Source: Nitrospirota bacterium
GTDB taxonomy: Bacteria > Nitrospirota > Leptospirillia > Leptospirillales > Leptospirillaceae
Length of the DNA: 64,000 nt
Assembly: GCA_027314645.1 (NCBI GenBank)
Contig: DAHVAL010000003.1
Span: 1 to 64,000, forward strand
Direction of reading: 5' to 3'
The notes beneath the pieces are model-generated. The model was given only the letters and a program-made list of their open reading frames with translations, had not been told where the DNA came from and did not search any database. A program made the translations under genes and the position numbers. This document shows, piece after piece, positions 27,424 to 35,724 of this stretch; the first letter of the stretch is position 1; each line of letters opens with the position of its first letter.

Positions 27424-27978
27424 TTAAAAAAAATTGACTCCCAGTCCGGCAGTGATGAACTGCCATGGCTTGACCATGGTTCCGACGCCGTCTTCACGGA
27501 ACCGGACATCCAAGAAAAACTGATGACTGTTGGACATGAGGGTGTTGTATTGGAGCCCCCCATCGAAATAGGTGTTATCCACTCCATTGTTCAGGACCTG
27601 CCCAAAATCCCCCACAAGATCGAGCGATCCCTTGGCGCCACTCAGGAGATTGATCATCAGCCCGGAGTAAAAGGGGAGAATGGTTTGGGGAAGAGGACCC
27701 AACGACTTTGAGTTATTGAAATAATCCGCTCCGAGCCGAATCCCGACCCCTGGATTGATCCAATACTGGAGGCTCACGCCCCCGCCATAAAACATTGTTC
27801 CCGTCGCTCCGGGTGTGTTGATATTGTCCATCCCCTCGACTTCTGCGGAAAATCCGATCCGGTTGTTTCCTCCAGGACTTGCGAGCGCTTTTGGTGAATT
27901 CCCCATCAGGGCTCCTGCGCAAAGCATCAGGGACAGACAAAGGACCATAATTGACCGCTTCGATTTCCCCCAGACCAT
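27424..27978 (-). CDS. Small outer-membrane beta-barrel protein
   Basis: 184 residues: signal peptide (SIMVLCLSLMLCAGALMG...ALA), then alternating Gly/aromatic strands (MFYGGGVSLQYWINPGVGIRLGADYF) ending in GLGVNFF, a typical barrel C-terminus. No catalytic motif, and the family is not recognised. It is transcribed away from the ModA-like gene, with a shared 170-base promoter region between them. Confidence 0.7.
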   Translation of the reverse strand: MVWGKSKRSIMVLCLSLMLCAGALMGNSPKALASPGGNNRIGFSAEVEGMDNINTPGATGTMFYGGGVSLQYWINPGVGIRLGADYFNNSKSLGPLPQTILPFYSGLMINLLSGAKGSLDLVGDFGQVLNNGVDNTYFDGGLQYNTLMSNSHQFFLDVRFREDGVGTMVKPWQFITAGLGVNFF

Positions 27979-28147
27979 TTTGTTCTCCTTGAGTGTTGAT
28001 TCGTAGAGGCGGTTTCGCGCCCTTTATTTGGAAACCTTTTTTGACGTATAAGAAACAATGTCTTTATCGGAGGATTGGGAAGATTAGAATAGACATACCG
28101 AAAGAAGTCTGATGCATGGTCTGATGACAATCCACAAGGAGATTTTT

Positions 28148-29125
28148 ATGGCTAACCCATTGAATCCTGCAGTCTTCGGAAGAAAAATGGCGATCATTCT
28201 CGCCTGGGTGATCCTCTCGATGTGGGGGGGAGGGTCGATCGCGGGGGCATCGGAAGGCGACTTCTCCTATCACGCCCCATGGCACAAATCCAAGGTGACC
28301 GGAGTGGAATTCACCGTTTACGGAGTCAACAACATTCCCGATCTCCATGGAGATCCTATTCATGCGGACCTCAACCTTTTCGTCGCGGGCAACCAGTTCA
28401 TGGTCATGCCGGCCCTGATCGCCGCCTTCAAGAGGGCGCATCCCACCATTCGCCACATCTTTTACGAGACCCTCCCCCCTGGAATTCTCGCGCGCCAGAT
28501 CATCACAGGAGAACTGACGATCGGGAATCTCCACCTCCGGATCCAGCCGGATATTTATGAAAGCGGAAAAATGCGGATGGCCGACATGGTGAAACGTCAT
28601 CTCGTCCTGGGAGAGACCGTCACTCCCTATGCAAAGAACAAGCTCGGGATCATGGTATTAGCCGGAAATCCACAAAAAATTCTCTCACTCAAGGATTTGG
28701 GTCGCCCGGAGGTTCGTCTCTCCCTTCCCAACCCAAAATGGGAAGGCATCGGAAAACAGATTCGCGGCTCCCTGGAAAAATCGGGCGGAAGAGGCCTTGT
28801 CCGAACGATTTTCATTACGAAGAGAAGGGCGGGAACCACGTATCTGACCCATATCCATCATCGTGAAACGGCGGTTCGAATTCTCAACCACCAATCGGAT
28901 GCGGGGATCACCTGGATCTCGGAGATCCTTTTCCAGCGCTCTCTCCATCGTCCGATCGAGTGGATCCGAATCCCTGACAATCTCAATACGGAAGCCACCT
29001 ATGTGGCGGGGGAAGTGGTCAACGCCCCCCACAAATCCGCGGCCCATGCCTGGATGGTGTTCCTTCGATCAAAAGAAGCGTCCAAGATTTATCGCCGATA
29101 CGGGTTTAGCCTCCCCGCGGCCTGA
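28148..29125 (+). CDS. Periplasmic substrate-binding protein, ModA-like
   Basis: 325 residues with a signal peptide (MAIILAWVILSMWGGGSIAGA) and a two-lobe periplasmic binding fold. LNLFVAGNQFMVMPALIAAFKRAHPTIRHIFYETLPPGILARQI resembles the opening lobe of molybdate-type binding proteins (oxyanion binding by Ser/Thr main chain). No ABC permease or ATPase gene is adjacent, so its partner is unknown. ATG 28148 has AAGGAG upstream. Followed after 41 bases by a secreted protein of unknown function. Confidence 0.65.
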   Translation: MANPLNPAVFGRKMAIILAWVILSMWGGGSIAGASEGDFSYHAPWHKSKVTGVEFTVYGVNNIPDLHGDPIHADLNLFVAGNQFMVMPALIAAFKRAHPTIRHIFYETLPPGILARQIITGELTIGNLHLRIQPDIYESGKMRMADMVKRHLVLGETVTPYAKNKLGIMVLAGNPQKILSLKDLGRPEVRLSLPNPKWEGIGKQIRGSLEKSGGRGLVRTIFITKRRAGTTYLTHIHHRETAVRILNHQSDAGITWISEILFQRSLHRPIEWIRIPDNLNTEATYVAGEVVNAPHKSAAHAWMVFLRSKEASKIYRRYGFSLPAA

Positions 29126-29166
29126 TTATCGGCGGAGTTTCCCCCTAACCGAACAGGAGTGACATC

Positions 29167-30585
29167 ATGACCCGTTTACCCTTCGCCCGCCTTAAGGCAG
29201 GTTTTTATTCAACGTTCCCCCCCGCCCTCTCTCCGACCCTGCTCTCCCTGATCCTCCTGGGGGTCACCCCCTCCTTCGCACAGGGAGCCGCCCCCGTTCT
29301 TCCCCCCTTTCCTCCAGGGCTCTTCTTTCCTGTTGATCAAGGTAAAGCGCCAACCATTCCTGGTGCCACTCTCCAGCCGTCCGCCCCCATCTTCGACTTC
29401 GCCGGCGTTCCGGGATGGGTTCAAGGGACAAAAGTGACAAACTCCATGAAGGTGTCCATTCCAAAGTATGAAATGCTCGTCATTCGCGGATCGCATCTCC
29501 GTCATCACACCATCGTCATTCCTCCGGGAGGCCTCTATTACGACTCTTCCCCTGCCCGCGGAGAAATCCCGATGACAGGTTCGAGCGATTTCATTTTGGG
29601 AAAACGCTATTATTTCGTCGACTATGACGCCCGGATTCATGTGCGAAACAATGTCGCGATCCGTCAAGGCCGATCTACAATTGTCGGGAACCATCTTTAT
29701 ACCCTTCTTCTTCCTCCCATCCCGAAGGTCGTCTTGAATCCGGTGGTCCACTGGCAAACATTCGATGGGGTTTCCATCCGTCCATGGGCATTCACCGAAA
29801 GATGGGAGCATCCTTCCCCCAGCCAGCCGGATCAACGGGCCATGACCTATCTTCAGGGGGTGATTCACACCGTTGACAAAAAGGGGGTCACCTTCGCCTC
29901 GCTGACCGGAACCGCCATCCATCGGGAGTGGTGGGCCAAAAACCTCCTCTTCGAAGGCGTTGCCAAGGCCGGACAACAATGGGTCAGCCATGGCCAAGGG
30001 GTCAGGATTGATCGGATCGACCCGGGCGCAAAGAGGGTCACGGTCTCCTATCTTCAAAACGGGAAAAAAGTATTTTCCAAAACGCTCGTGGCCAAGGAGG
30101 ATCCAACCCTTCCGGAAAACCCCGACCTAAGACAAAAGATGATCGCGATTCACGGGACCGAGGCGGTGGTCCTCTGGCCCCACGGAGCCATCGAGAACGG
30201 GTCTGTCCGACTGTGGATCTTTGGCGGAGTTGAGGAATGGAAAACCAACCATCCCCTCCCCGGCCTCACCCACTACGCTTACTTCCCGATCGCCTGTCCG
30301 ATCGCCCACCATATCGGAGGAATGCTCTATAACCAACGCTCTCTTCACCTTGTTCCTGGACAAGCTGTCTCCATTTTGGGAGGGTATGCCAAGATCAAGG
30401 TTGAGTCCATTCAGGGCGCCAAGGTAAAATTTCTTGTAGAGACCAAAACGGGAAAAACCCCGGAATTCTCGAAATCGGGAAACATCGATGGTGTGATCGG
30501 GGAAGGTCGAGCCGCTCATGGCATTCTCGGCTCACTCGATACCACGGATCTTGCTCTTTCACAGGACCTTGCAGTCAAGGAATAA
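29167..30585 (+). CDS. Secreted protein of unknown function (472 aa)
   Basis: I do not recognise the family. It has a signal peptide ending near SFAQG and a proline-rich linker (VLPPFPPGLFFPVDQGK). About 400 residues with beta-rich character and several histidine clusters follow (RGSHLRHHTIVIPPGG, HWQTFDG, CPIAHHIGGMLYNQRSLHL). One cysteine remains in the mature region. Histidine clusters could bind metal or haem, but that is speculation. AGGAG precedes the ATG. It lies in the same orientation as the ModA-like gene and a rhodanese, possibly one transcript. Confidence 0.8.
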   Translation: MTRLPFARLKAGFYSTFPPALSPTLLSLILLGVTPSFAQGAAPVLPPFPPGLFFPVDQGKAPTIPGATLQPSAPIFDFAGVPGWVQGTKVTNSMKVSIPKYEMLVIRGSHLRHHTIVIPPGGLYYDSSPARGEIPMTGSSDFILGKRYYFVDYDARIHVRNNVAIRQGRSTIVGNHLYTLLLPPIPKVVLNPVVHWQTFDGVSIRPWAFTERWEHPSPSQPDQRAMTYLQGVIHTVDKKGVTFASLTGTAIHREWWAKNLLFEGVAKAGQQWVSHGQGVRIDRIDPGAKRVTVSYLQNGKKVFSKTLVAKEDPTLPENPDLRQKMIAIHGTEAVVLWPHGAIENGSVRLWIFGGVEEWKTNHPLPGLTHYAYFPIACPIAHHIGGMLYNQRSLHLVPGQAVSILGGYAKIKVESIQGAKVKFLVETKTGKTPEFSKSGNIDGVIGEGRAAHGILGSLDTTDLALSQDLAVKE

Positions 30586-30652
30586 AGAATATGCCCGGAT
30601 TCGGAGGGGTCGCTTCCTCCGCTTCCGGGCCATTCAGGAGGTGCACCCCACT

Positions 30653-30997
30653 ATGTTCGGTTTCCTTTCAGGTAAAAACGATCTTCAACTCCATCCGGCG
30701 GATCTGAAGGAACGGATCGACTCCGGGGACGATCTTGTCATTCTCGACGTTCGAGAAAACTGGGAGCATTCCCGGGTTCGTATCCCGAACGCGATTCATA
30801 TCCCCCTTGGGCAACTTTCCCAAAAACTCTCCGAAATCGACCCCGCGAAGGAAGTGGTCGTTTATTGTCACCATGGAATGAGAAGTCTTCAGGCGTGCCA
30901 TTTTTTGAAGAAAATGGGCTTCGAGAAGGTCAAAAACCTTCATGGAGGGATCGATGCCTACGCCCTTCATGTTGATCGCTCCCTCCCGCGTTATTAG
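30653..30997 (+). CDS. Rhodanese-domain protein
   Basis: A 114-residue single-domain rhodanese with the active-site loop CHHGMRS (catalytic Cys), preceded by VILDVRENWEHSRVRIPNAIHIPLG. Likely a cytoplasmic sulfurtransferase, since no signal peptide is present. AGGAGG lies ten bases before the ATG at 30653; the upstream part of the ORF-track entry is the tail of the previous gene's frame. It may join the sulfur-relay proteins encoded elsewhere in the window. Confidence 0.9.
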   Translation: MFGFLSGKNDLQLHPADLKERIDSGDDLVILDVRENWEHSRVRIPNAIHIPLGQLSQKLSEIDPAKEVVVYCHHGMRSLQACHFLKKMGFEKVKNLHGGIDAYALHVDRSLPRY

Positions 30998-31073
30998 GGC
31001 CCCGAAGGAACGATGGTTTCTATCATGATTTTCTGGGTCCCTATGTTTTTGTGGCTCCTTGGCTGAAACAACG

Positions 31074-31248
31074 ATGGCTCCGAAAGTCCTCCATTGGGGA
31101 ACCACTCCAGGGGTCTTTTGGTGCGGAAAAAGGTTGCAGGCCCTTCACGGTGACCTAGGGGGGCCGAAGGCCCGAACGATCCCCAATCCTCCAATTTGCC
31201 ACCAATGTCGTGAAGGCTCTTCCCCCGGATTGCAAGAAGGCCTCTTAG
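31074..31248 (+). pseudogene. Small CxxC zinc-ribbon-like gene with a probable one-base frameshift
   Basis: From ATG 31074 the protein reads MAPKVLHWGTTPGVFWCGKR ... NPPICHQC, with Cys and CxxC placed as in short zinc-ribbon proteins. In frame it then continues into a terminator-like hairpin and another gene. Skipping the single C at 31209 gives VKALPPDCKKAS followed by a TAG at 31246-31248, just before the hairpin. This ending (CxxC followed by a K-A-L helix) looks like the natural one. Could be a real frameshift, a sequencing error or chance; there is no clear ribosome site. Confidence 0.4.
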
Positions 31249-31294
31249 GATTGACCGGAGTGTTTTACTTGACGGGGGCCGGGAGAATCGAAAC

Positions 31295-31329
31295 ACACAA
31301 GGGCCCCCCGGTGGAGGGGCCCTTTGTGT
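31295..31329 (+). terminator. GC-rich terminator-like hairpin
   Basis: ACACAAGGGCCCC and GGGGCCCTTTGTGT pair almost perfectly (one bulged T) around an eight-base loop. It follows the probable end of the small CxxC gene and lies about 25 bases past the end of the minus-strand 100-aa gene, so it could serve both directions. There is no long T-tract. Confidence 0.5.
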
Positions 31330-31353
31330 CATGGAGTGCGGATAAAGGAAAAG

Positions 31354-31656
31354 TTAATGGCTGCGGGGGAGGGATTTTCCCGAGCTTCCAGCCTCACCTG
31401 GAACATTCAAAAATTTGGGAGGGGCTTCGAGCCCTGCCATGGTCGGGAGTCGTGTCAGGATATATTCGCTGGGGACATGGGACAGATTTTCCTCCCGAAC
31501 CCGCATCCGGGCGTTTTCCGGAGGAATAATGACGTCATACTCATTGGCCTTCCAGTATCCGCGCGTCCGGCTTTCCACGAGGCCGATCTGGTTTGTGATC
31601 GTCACCAGAACCGTTTCACCGATTTCGAATGCAAATGCAATTGGGCGATGCTCCAT
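31354..31656 (-). CDS. Conserved-looking small protein of unknown function (100 aa)
   Basis: ATG 31656 is preceded by an excellent GGAGGAG site. The first 65 residues are well formed beta-strand-like sequence (FEIGETVLVTITNQIGLVES and YWKANEYDVIIPPENARM), similar in texture to SH3-like or KOW-type small barrels; the tail is Pro/Ser-rich. No family recognised. It follows the methyltransferase gene by 41 bases on the same strand. Confidence 0.65.
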   Translation of the reverse strand: MEHRPIAFAFEIGETVLVTITNQIGLVESRTRGYWKANEYDVIIPPENARMRVREENLSHVPSEYILTRLPTMAGLEAPPKFLNVPGEAGSSGKSLPRSH

Positions 31657-31697
31657 GAATGACTCCTCCAAATCAAAAAGGCGGACAAAACACTGGA

Positions 31698-32366
31698 TTA
31701 GTCCGGGTTTCCGGACCAGCGATATACGGCGATACGGTAATGATCAAGGGGTCCCGGACTTTCCGTATCAGACACCACCAAGGAAAAGTCCTTTCCCAAG
31801 AGCATCGGAAGATCCTTCTCCCGAAAGAACACGTCATGGTGACCCCGATGGGTCACAAAATTCCTTCGACGGCGCTCTCCCTCGAAGTGTCGAAAAAACT
31901 CGGAAAACACACCAAGGCCGACAATACCGCCCGGTCTGAGAATTCGTGACAGCCAACCGGAATAAGCGCGCCGTTCTGGAAGGCGAAGGTGATGAAACAC
32001 CCCGAAATCAAAAATCACATCAAAAATTCCCGCCCTGAAAGGGAGGGAAAAAACGTCCCCCTGGAGAAGGGAGGGCTTGGAACCCGCTCGCTCCTTCGTT
32101 CTGCGGCGAACCTCCAGAAGCGGGGTCCGAACCAAATCCATCGCAACGACAGACCAGCCCCGATCGAGAAACGGCTCCAGATTCCGCCCTTCCCCCGACC
32201 CTACTTCCAGAACCCTTCCCCCCTCGGGAAGGTCCGCGGCATCAAGAAGGAGCGGGACAAGTCGAGAGGCCCCAAACCGCGGCCAACCGATCCGTTGGGT
32301 GTTGTAGGCCTCAAGAAAAAACTGTTTCTGGCGATCATACATCTTTCGATCGGTTTCCATCAACAT
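31698..32366 (-). CDS. Class I SAM-dependent methyltransferase
   Basis: A 222-residue methyltransferase with motif I VLEVGSGEGRN, a post-I acidic residue in VVAMDLV, and GDVFSLPFRAGIFDVIFDFGVFHHL covering motifs II-III (methyltransferase-11/25 type). The substrate cannot be inferred. It has no membrane segment. Cotranscription with the downstream 100-aa protein is likely. Confidence 0.85.
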   Translation of the reverse strand: MLMETDRKMYDRQKQFFLEAYNTQRIGWPRFGASRLVPLLLDAADLPEGGRVLEVGSGEGRNLEPFLDRGWSVVAMDLVRTPLLEVRRRTKERAGSKPSLLQGDVFSLPFRAGIFDVIFDFGVFHHLRLPERRAYSGWLSRILRPGGIVGLGVFSEFFRHFEGERRRRNFVTHRGHHDVFFREKDLPMLLGKDFSLVVSDTESPGPLDHYRIAVYRWSGNPD

Positions 32367-32463
32367 AGTCCCTCATGATAAATTTATAGGGGCCTCTTTG
32401 ACCCACAGATCGAAAGGGAGAGGCATTACCAACCCATGATGGCCGGGAGCCGCCCTCACAACG

Positions 32464-33777
32464 ATGGATCTCTTGATAAGACCCTCTCTATTTAGCTCCG
32501 AGACCAGCCTCCTTGAAATACAGTCCCTCGTATCGGGGCCGGACCTGTCCTTCGGGCTTTTTCTGTCCCGGGATCATCTTGTCCTGGCCAACGCATCATT
32601 TTTCAAGCGATTCGGATTGGCTGGAACATCTTTTCCCCGTTTTAGCCTTGCAGACTTCGCCAACAAAAATGCGGGCGAACTCAAGGGGGAAATCCGGGGA
32701 CGGTTCTTGGATTGGTTCTCCAACCCCTCCCCCGAACCGTCTATGATCGAACTCCCTCACCCCGTCTCCGGAAAAAGCCGCTTTCTTCTGAGGGTCCCGA
32801 CAGAGGTCGACACGGGAAATAATCCGATCTTTCTCGAAAAGGTTCAGTCAAGCCTGACGGTCAGCCAGAAAGAAGGTCTATTCCTGTTGGGCCGGCAACT
32901 CCGAAAACCGGCTCGCACGGTCCTCCGAAATGTCAGCGATGAAATCCTCATCACGCAATTTTTCGAGGATGAACTGGCCAAGGATCCGGACGGTCCCCAT
33001 GCACAGATCTTTCTCGCCAAAGCTTCCGCCTGGAGCCCCCCGGAAGAATTCTGGTGGGTTCACTTCTCCACGGACGGGAAAACCCTGATCGCTGAAAGCC
33101 TTCCAGAGGCAGAAACACGCTCCCTGACCCCGTTTAGGCGCATTGTCTTTTCAAAGAACAGCCACGAAGGATATTGGGCTGATTTTCCCCTCCTGTATAA
33201 TCGGGGGTTCTTTGGAAAGATCCGGCTTTTCCGGCCGGCGTCAAAGAAGGAGGACCTTCCCAGACTCAGCTCCTTCCAGCCAAAAGCCCAGCGTCTTTCC
33301 CGGGCGCTCTTCGAAATCAGGGAACACCTGGAATTTTTGCATCCTGAGGCCAGGGAACCCGAATCGGGTTTTTTGGACCGGAGGGAAGCCTTGCTCCTTC
33401 TGGAGTCCCTGATAGAGGAGCACCGAATCACTGGCCAGGGGTTCGGCCTCATCGGGATCAGGGTCAATATCCCAAATCCGCATTCCCTCATGCTGAAGGT
33501 GAGGAACATTCTTCGATTTTACGACGAAATCGCCCATGTTTCTTCCCGGGAATATGTTCTCATTCTCCCATCCAAGGATTCGCAGCATTCGGACCAGATC
33601 ATCATAGAGAGAGTTCGCGACCTGATCCTCGGCAAGGACCACTACCAGGCCACCCTTGTCACTTTTGGCAACCTCTCCTATCCTGAGTCGGGAAAAGGTC
33701 CGATGAGCCTCATCCGGGGCGTCTTCGCCAAGGAAGACTCTCAACCGATCCAGAAAAAAAACGACCCGATTGAATGA
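32464..33777 (+). CDS. Signalling-type protein with a degenerate GGDEF domain
   Basis: 437 residues. The N-terminus (about 20-120) resembles a PAS domain (FGLFLSRDHLVLANASFFKRFGL). The C-terminal 150 residues follow the GGDEF fold (DRREALLLLESLIEEHRITGQGFGLIGIRVNI ... EYVLILPS), but the catalytic GGDEF signature is replaced by SSREY and substrate residues are missing. It is therefore unlikely to make c-di-GMP and may bind a nucleotide or partner. No transmembrane segment. A 50-aa membrane peptide gene follows 18 bases later. Confidence 0.6.
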   Translation: MDLLIRPSLFSSETSLLEIQSLVSGPDLSFGLFLSRDHLVLANASFFKRFGLAGTSFPRFSLADFANKNAGELKGEIRGRFLDWFSNPSPEPSMIELPHPVSGKSRFLLRVPTEVDTGNNPIFLEKVQSSLTVSQKEGLFLLGRQLRKPARTVLRNVSDEILITQFFEDELAKDPDGPHAQIFLAKASAWSPPEEFWWVHFSTDGKTLIAESLPEAETRSLTPFRRIVFSKNSHEGYWADFPLLYNRGFFGKIRLFRPASKKEDLPRLSSFQPKAQRLSRALFEIREHLEFLHPEAREPESGFLDRREALLLLESLIEEHRITGQGFGLIGIRVNIPNPHSLMLKVRNILRFYDEIAHVSSREYVLILPSKDSQHSDQIIIERVRDLILGKDHYQATLVTFGNLSYPESGKGPMSLIRGVFAKEDSQPIQKKNDPIE

Positions 33778-33795
33778 GCCTTTAAAGGAGTTTCG

Positions 33796-33948
33796 ATGCC
33801 CGAGCTTGACCCTGAGGACCCCACACGAAAAAATGACGACATCGGCGTCCCCCTTCCTTGGATCCTCATCCCTGTCGCTCTCGTCTTCCTCGGGATCATC
33901 GGATTTACGCTCTACCACCTCCTGCACATGGACTTTCTAAGGCCCTAA
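33796..33948 (+). CDS. 50-residue single-span membrane peptide
   Basis: Too short for the ORF track. ATG 33796 follows AAAGGAG at ideal spacing, and the frame closes with TAA at 33946-33948. The sequence has an acidic, soluble start (PELDPEDPTRKNDD) and one clear transmembrane helix (PWILIPVALVFLGIIGFTLY), ending HLLHMDFLRP. Function unknown; the tight 18-base spacing suggests cotranslation with the degenerate-GGDEF protein, perhaps as a membrane partner. Confidence 0.7.
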   Translation: MPELDPEDPTRKNDDIGVPLPWILIPVALVFLGIIGFTLYHLLHMDFLRP

Positions 33949-33956
33949 CTCTTCCA

Positions 33957-34829
33957 TTAGAGGGACGGCCTTTCTAATTTCTTCCAAAGGTCTCTGGAAA
34001 GCCGGCCCGTCATCACCTCTTCGACAGGGCCCTCCATTCGCAGTTCCCTGTCTTCTCCAACCTCAATCAAAAGGGATCCCCCCGGCATTCGAACTGTCAC
34101 GGGACTTTTCACCTTTCCAAGAGAGACCGCGCATGAGGCTGCGGCACAAGAACTGCTTCCGGACGCCTGAGTATAGCCAGCCCCCCGTTCCCAGATACGA
34201 ATTTCGATCTCCTGAGGACCGGTCACCTTGACCATCTGGGTATTGATCCTCTTTGGAAAGAGTGGATGATGCTCGATCTTGGTCCCATGTTCCCGGATAA
34301 AGTCTTCGTCGATCGCGTCCACAAAAAAGACAAAATGTGGATTCCCCACCGAAAGGGCCGACCCTTTAACCTTCACATCCCCCCCAAGGGAGAGGATCTC
34401 CTCAATCAAGGGAGCCTGCCGATTCTTGACCCCGACAAGGACGGGATCAAAGGTGTAGGCCCCCATCTCGACGAGAACGGAGGTTACCCGTCCTTCGGCG
34501 TCCGTCCGGACCCTCGTCTGCACCCGCCCTCCCATGGTATCGATGGGAAAATCCTTCGTTTTGGCGTACCCGTACTCATAAAGAAATTTCGAAAAAATTC
34601 TGAGGCCATTTCCGCTTTTTTCAGCCTCCGACCCATCGGGATTATAGATGCGCAATCCGAATGGAGGGGTGTCCCTTTCAAGCAAAAGGATGCCGTCGGA
34701 GCCGATTCCGTAATTCCTGTCGCAAAGGAGCCGAATATTATTCTCAGTGAGGAGGGGAGCCCCATCGGTTTTGACCATGACGATATAATCATTTCCCAAC
34801 CCGTGGCTTTTGACGAAATCCTGCTCCAT
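33957..34829 (-). CDS. Diaminopimelate-epimerase (DapF) family protein lacking both catalytic cysteines
   Basis: 290 residues, full DapF length, with both lobes recognisable (KSHGLGNDYIVM, NYGIGSDGILLLE, SVGNPHFVFFVD, WERGAGYTQ). DapF uses two Cys residues (C73 and C217 in E. coli) as acid/base. Here the motifs read AEKSGNGLR (Ser72) and QASGSSSCAA (Ser223), so both are serine. It may be a divergent paralogue acting on another substrate, or an epimerase with an altered mechanism; a true dapF may exist elsewhere. It follows a TPR lipoprotein gene. Confidence 0.85.
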   Translation of the reverse strand: MEQDFVKSHGLGNDYIVMVKTDGAPLLTENNIRLLCDRNYGIGSDGILLLERDTPPFGLRIYNPDGSEAEKSGNGLRIFSKFLYEYGYAKTKDFPIDTMGGRVQTRVRTDAEGRVTSVLVEMGAYTFDPVLVGVKNRQAPLIEEILSLGGDVKVKGSALSVGNPHFVFFVDAIDEDFIREHGTKIEHHPLFPKRINTQMVKVTGPQEIEIRIWERGAGYTQASGSSSCAAASCAVSLGKVKSPVTVRMPGGSLLIEVGEDRELRMEGPVEEVMTGRLSRDLWKKLERPSL

Positions 34830-34842
34830 GAACCAATCCTTT

Positions 34843-35703
34843 TTATTTTAAAGTTGCCTGATCTCCGGACGATCCCCCTCCGGGGGTTTCCGAAAGTATC
34901 TGCCAATCTTTCCTGGCCTGACTGTCCTGGGGGTCGATTTGCATCGCTTTTTCAAGATTGACCTTTGCTTCAGGATACCGGTGACCCCGATACTCCGCCT
35001 CCGCCCGGCCAACGAGCTTCCTGACCATTCCGGAGACTCGATCGCGTATTCGGGCGGCGAGATCGTTCGTATTTTGGTAGAGCAATGCCTTGCGGGAATG
35101 GTCAAGCGCCAATCCGAAGCGGCCTGACACGTACTCGCTCTCTGCAAGCTTCCCATAGGCCCAGCCAATGGTGGGATCGATCGTCGTCCCGGAGGGATTC
35201 CTGGACTTGAGGGCCAGAAGTTTCTGGAGAAGTTCTCCCCAATCTTCTCCCTCCTGCCCAGAAACGATCATCTGGGCCTCTGTCCTTTCAATGTCCTTCC
35301 GGAGCGTAGGATCCTGAGGGGTGAAGGACCTGGCCCTCTTCAAGGCCTCCAGAGCCCCACGGAATCTCCCCGCCTTTCGACGTTCCTTCGCGATCCCCAT
35401 GTAATAGGCGGAGCCTATCATGCAGATGGTATTTTTATCCTTTCGGAGCAATTGTTTATTAGCATCCGACAGACCGGGATATTTTTCCCAGCCCGTGACC
35501 CACTCCAGAGCCTTTTGAAAGTGATTGTCCCGAAGGAGGGCCTTGAGTTCCGGATACTCTTTCCGGAACTGTTGATCGTCCGGCGATTCTTCATGAAAGG
35601 AGGAGAAGGAATGCATGAAGGAGTCGGTAGAACACCCGGAAAAACACAAAAGCACTACCCCTGAGGTGACCACGAGGAATCCATTTTTAAGGGTCCGACT
35701 CAT
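34843..35703 (-). CDS. TPR lipoprotein
   Basis: 286 residues with a lipoprotein signal (VVTSGVVLLCFSGC, lipobox FSGC near residue 24) and helical repeats of TPR type (GRFRGALEALKRARSFTPQDP, HRYPEAKVNLEKAMQIDPQDSQARKDW). Probably an outer-membrane-anchored periplasmic scaffold. It lies 21 bases after the zinc-type dehydrogenase gene and just before the DapF-like gene on the same strand. No specific function can be named. Confidence 0.8.
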   Translation of the reverse strand: MSRTLKNGFLVVTSGVVLLCFSGCSTDSFMHSFSSFHEESPDDQQFRKEYPELKALLRDNHFQKALEWVTGWEKYPGLSDANKQLLRKDKNTICMIGSAYYMGIAKERRKAGRFRGALEALKRARSFTPQDPTLRKDIERTEAQMIVSGQEGEDWGELLQKLLALKSRNPSGTTIDPTIGWAYGKLAESEYVSGRFGLALDHSRKALLYQNTNDLAARIRDRVSGMVRKLVGRAEAEYRGHRYPEAKVNLEKAMQIDPQDSQARKDWQILSETPGGGSSGDQATLK

Positions 35704-35724
35704 TCGTCCTCCTTCTGCGTCCTG

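Noticed and set aside
31249-31529. Continuation of the 31059 ORF after the CxxC motif
   Set aside because: It runs through a terminator-like hairpin and antisense to the 31354-31656 gene; a frameshift near 31209 explains it better.
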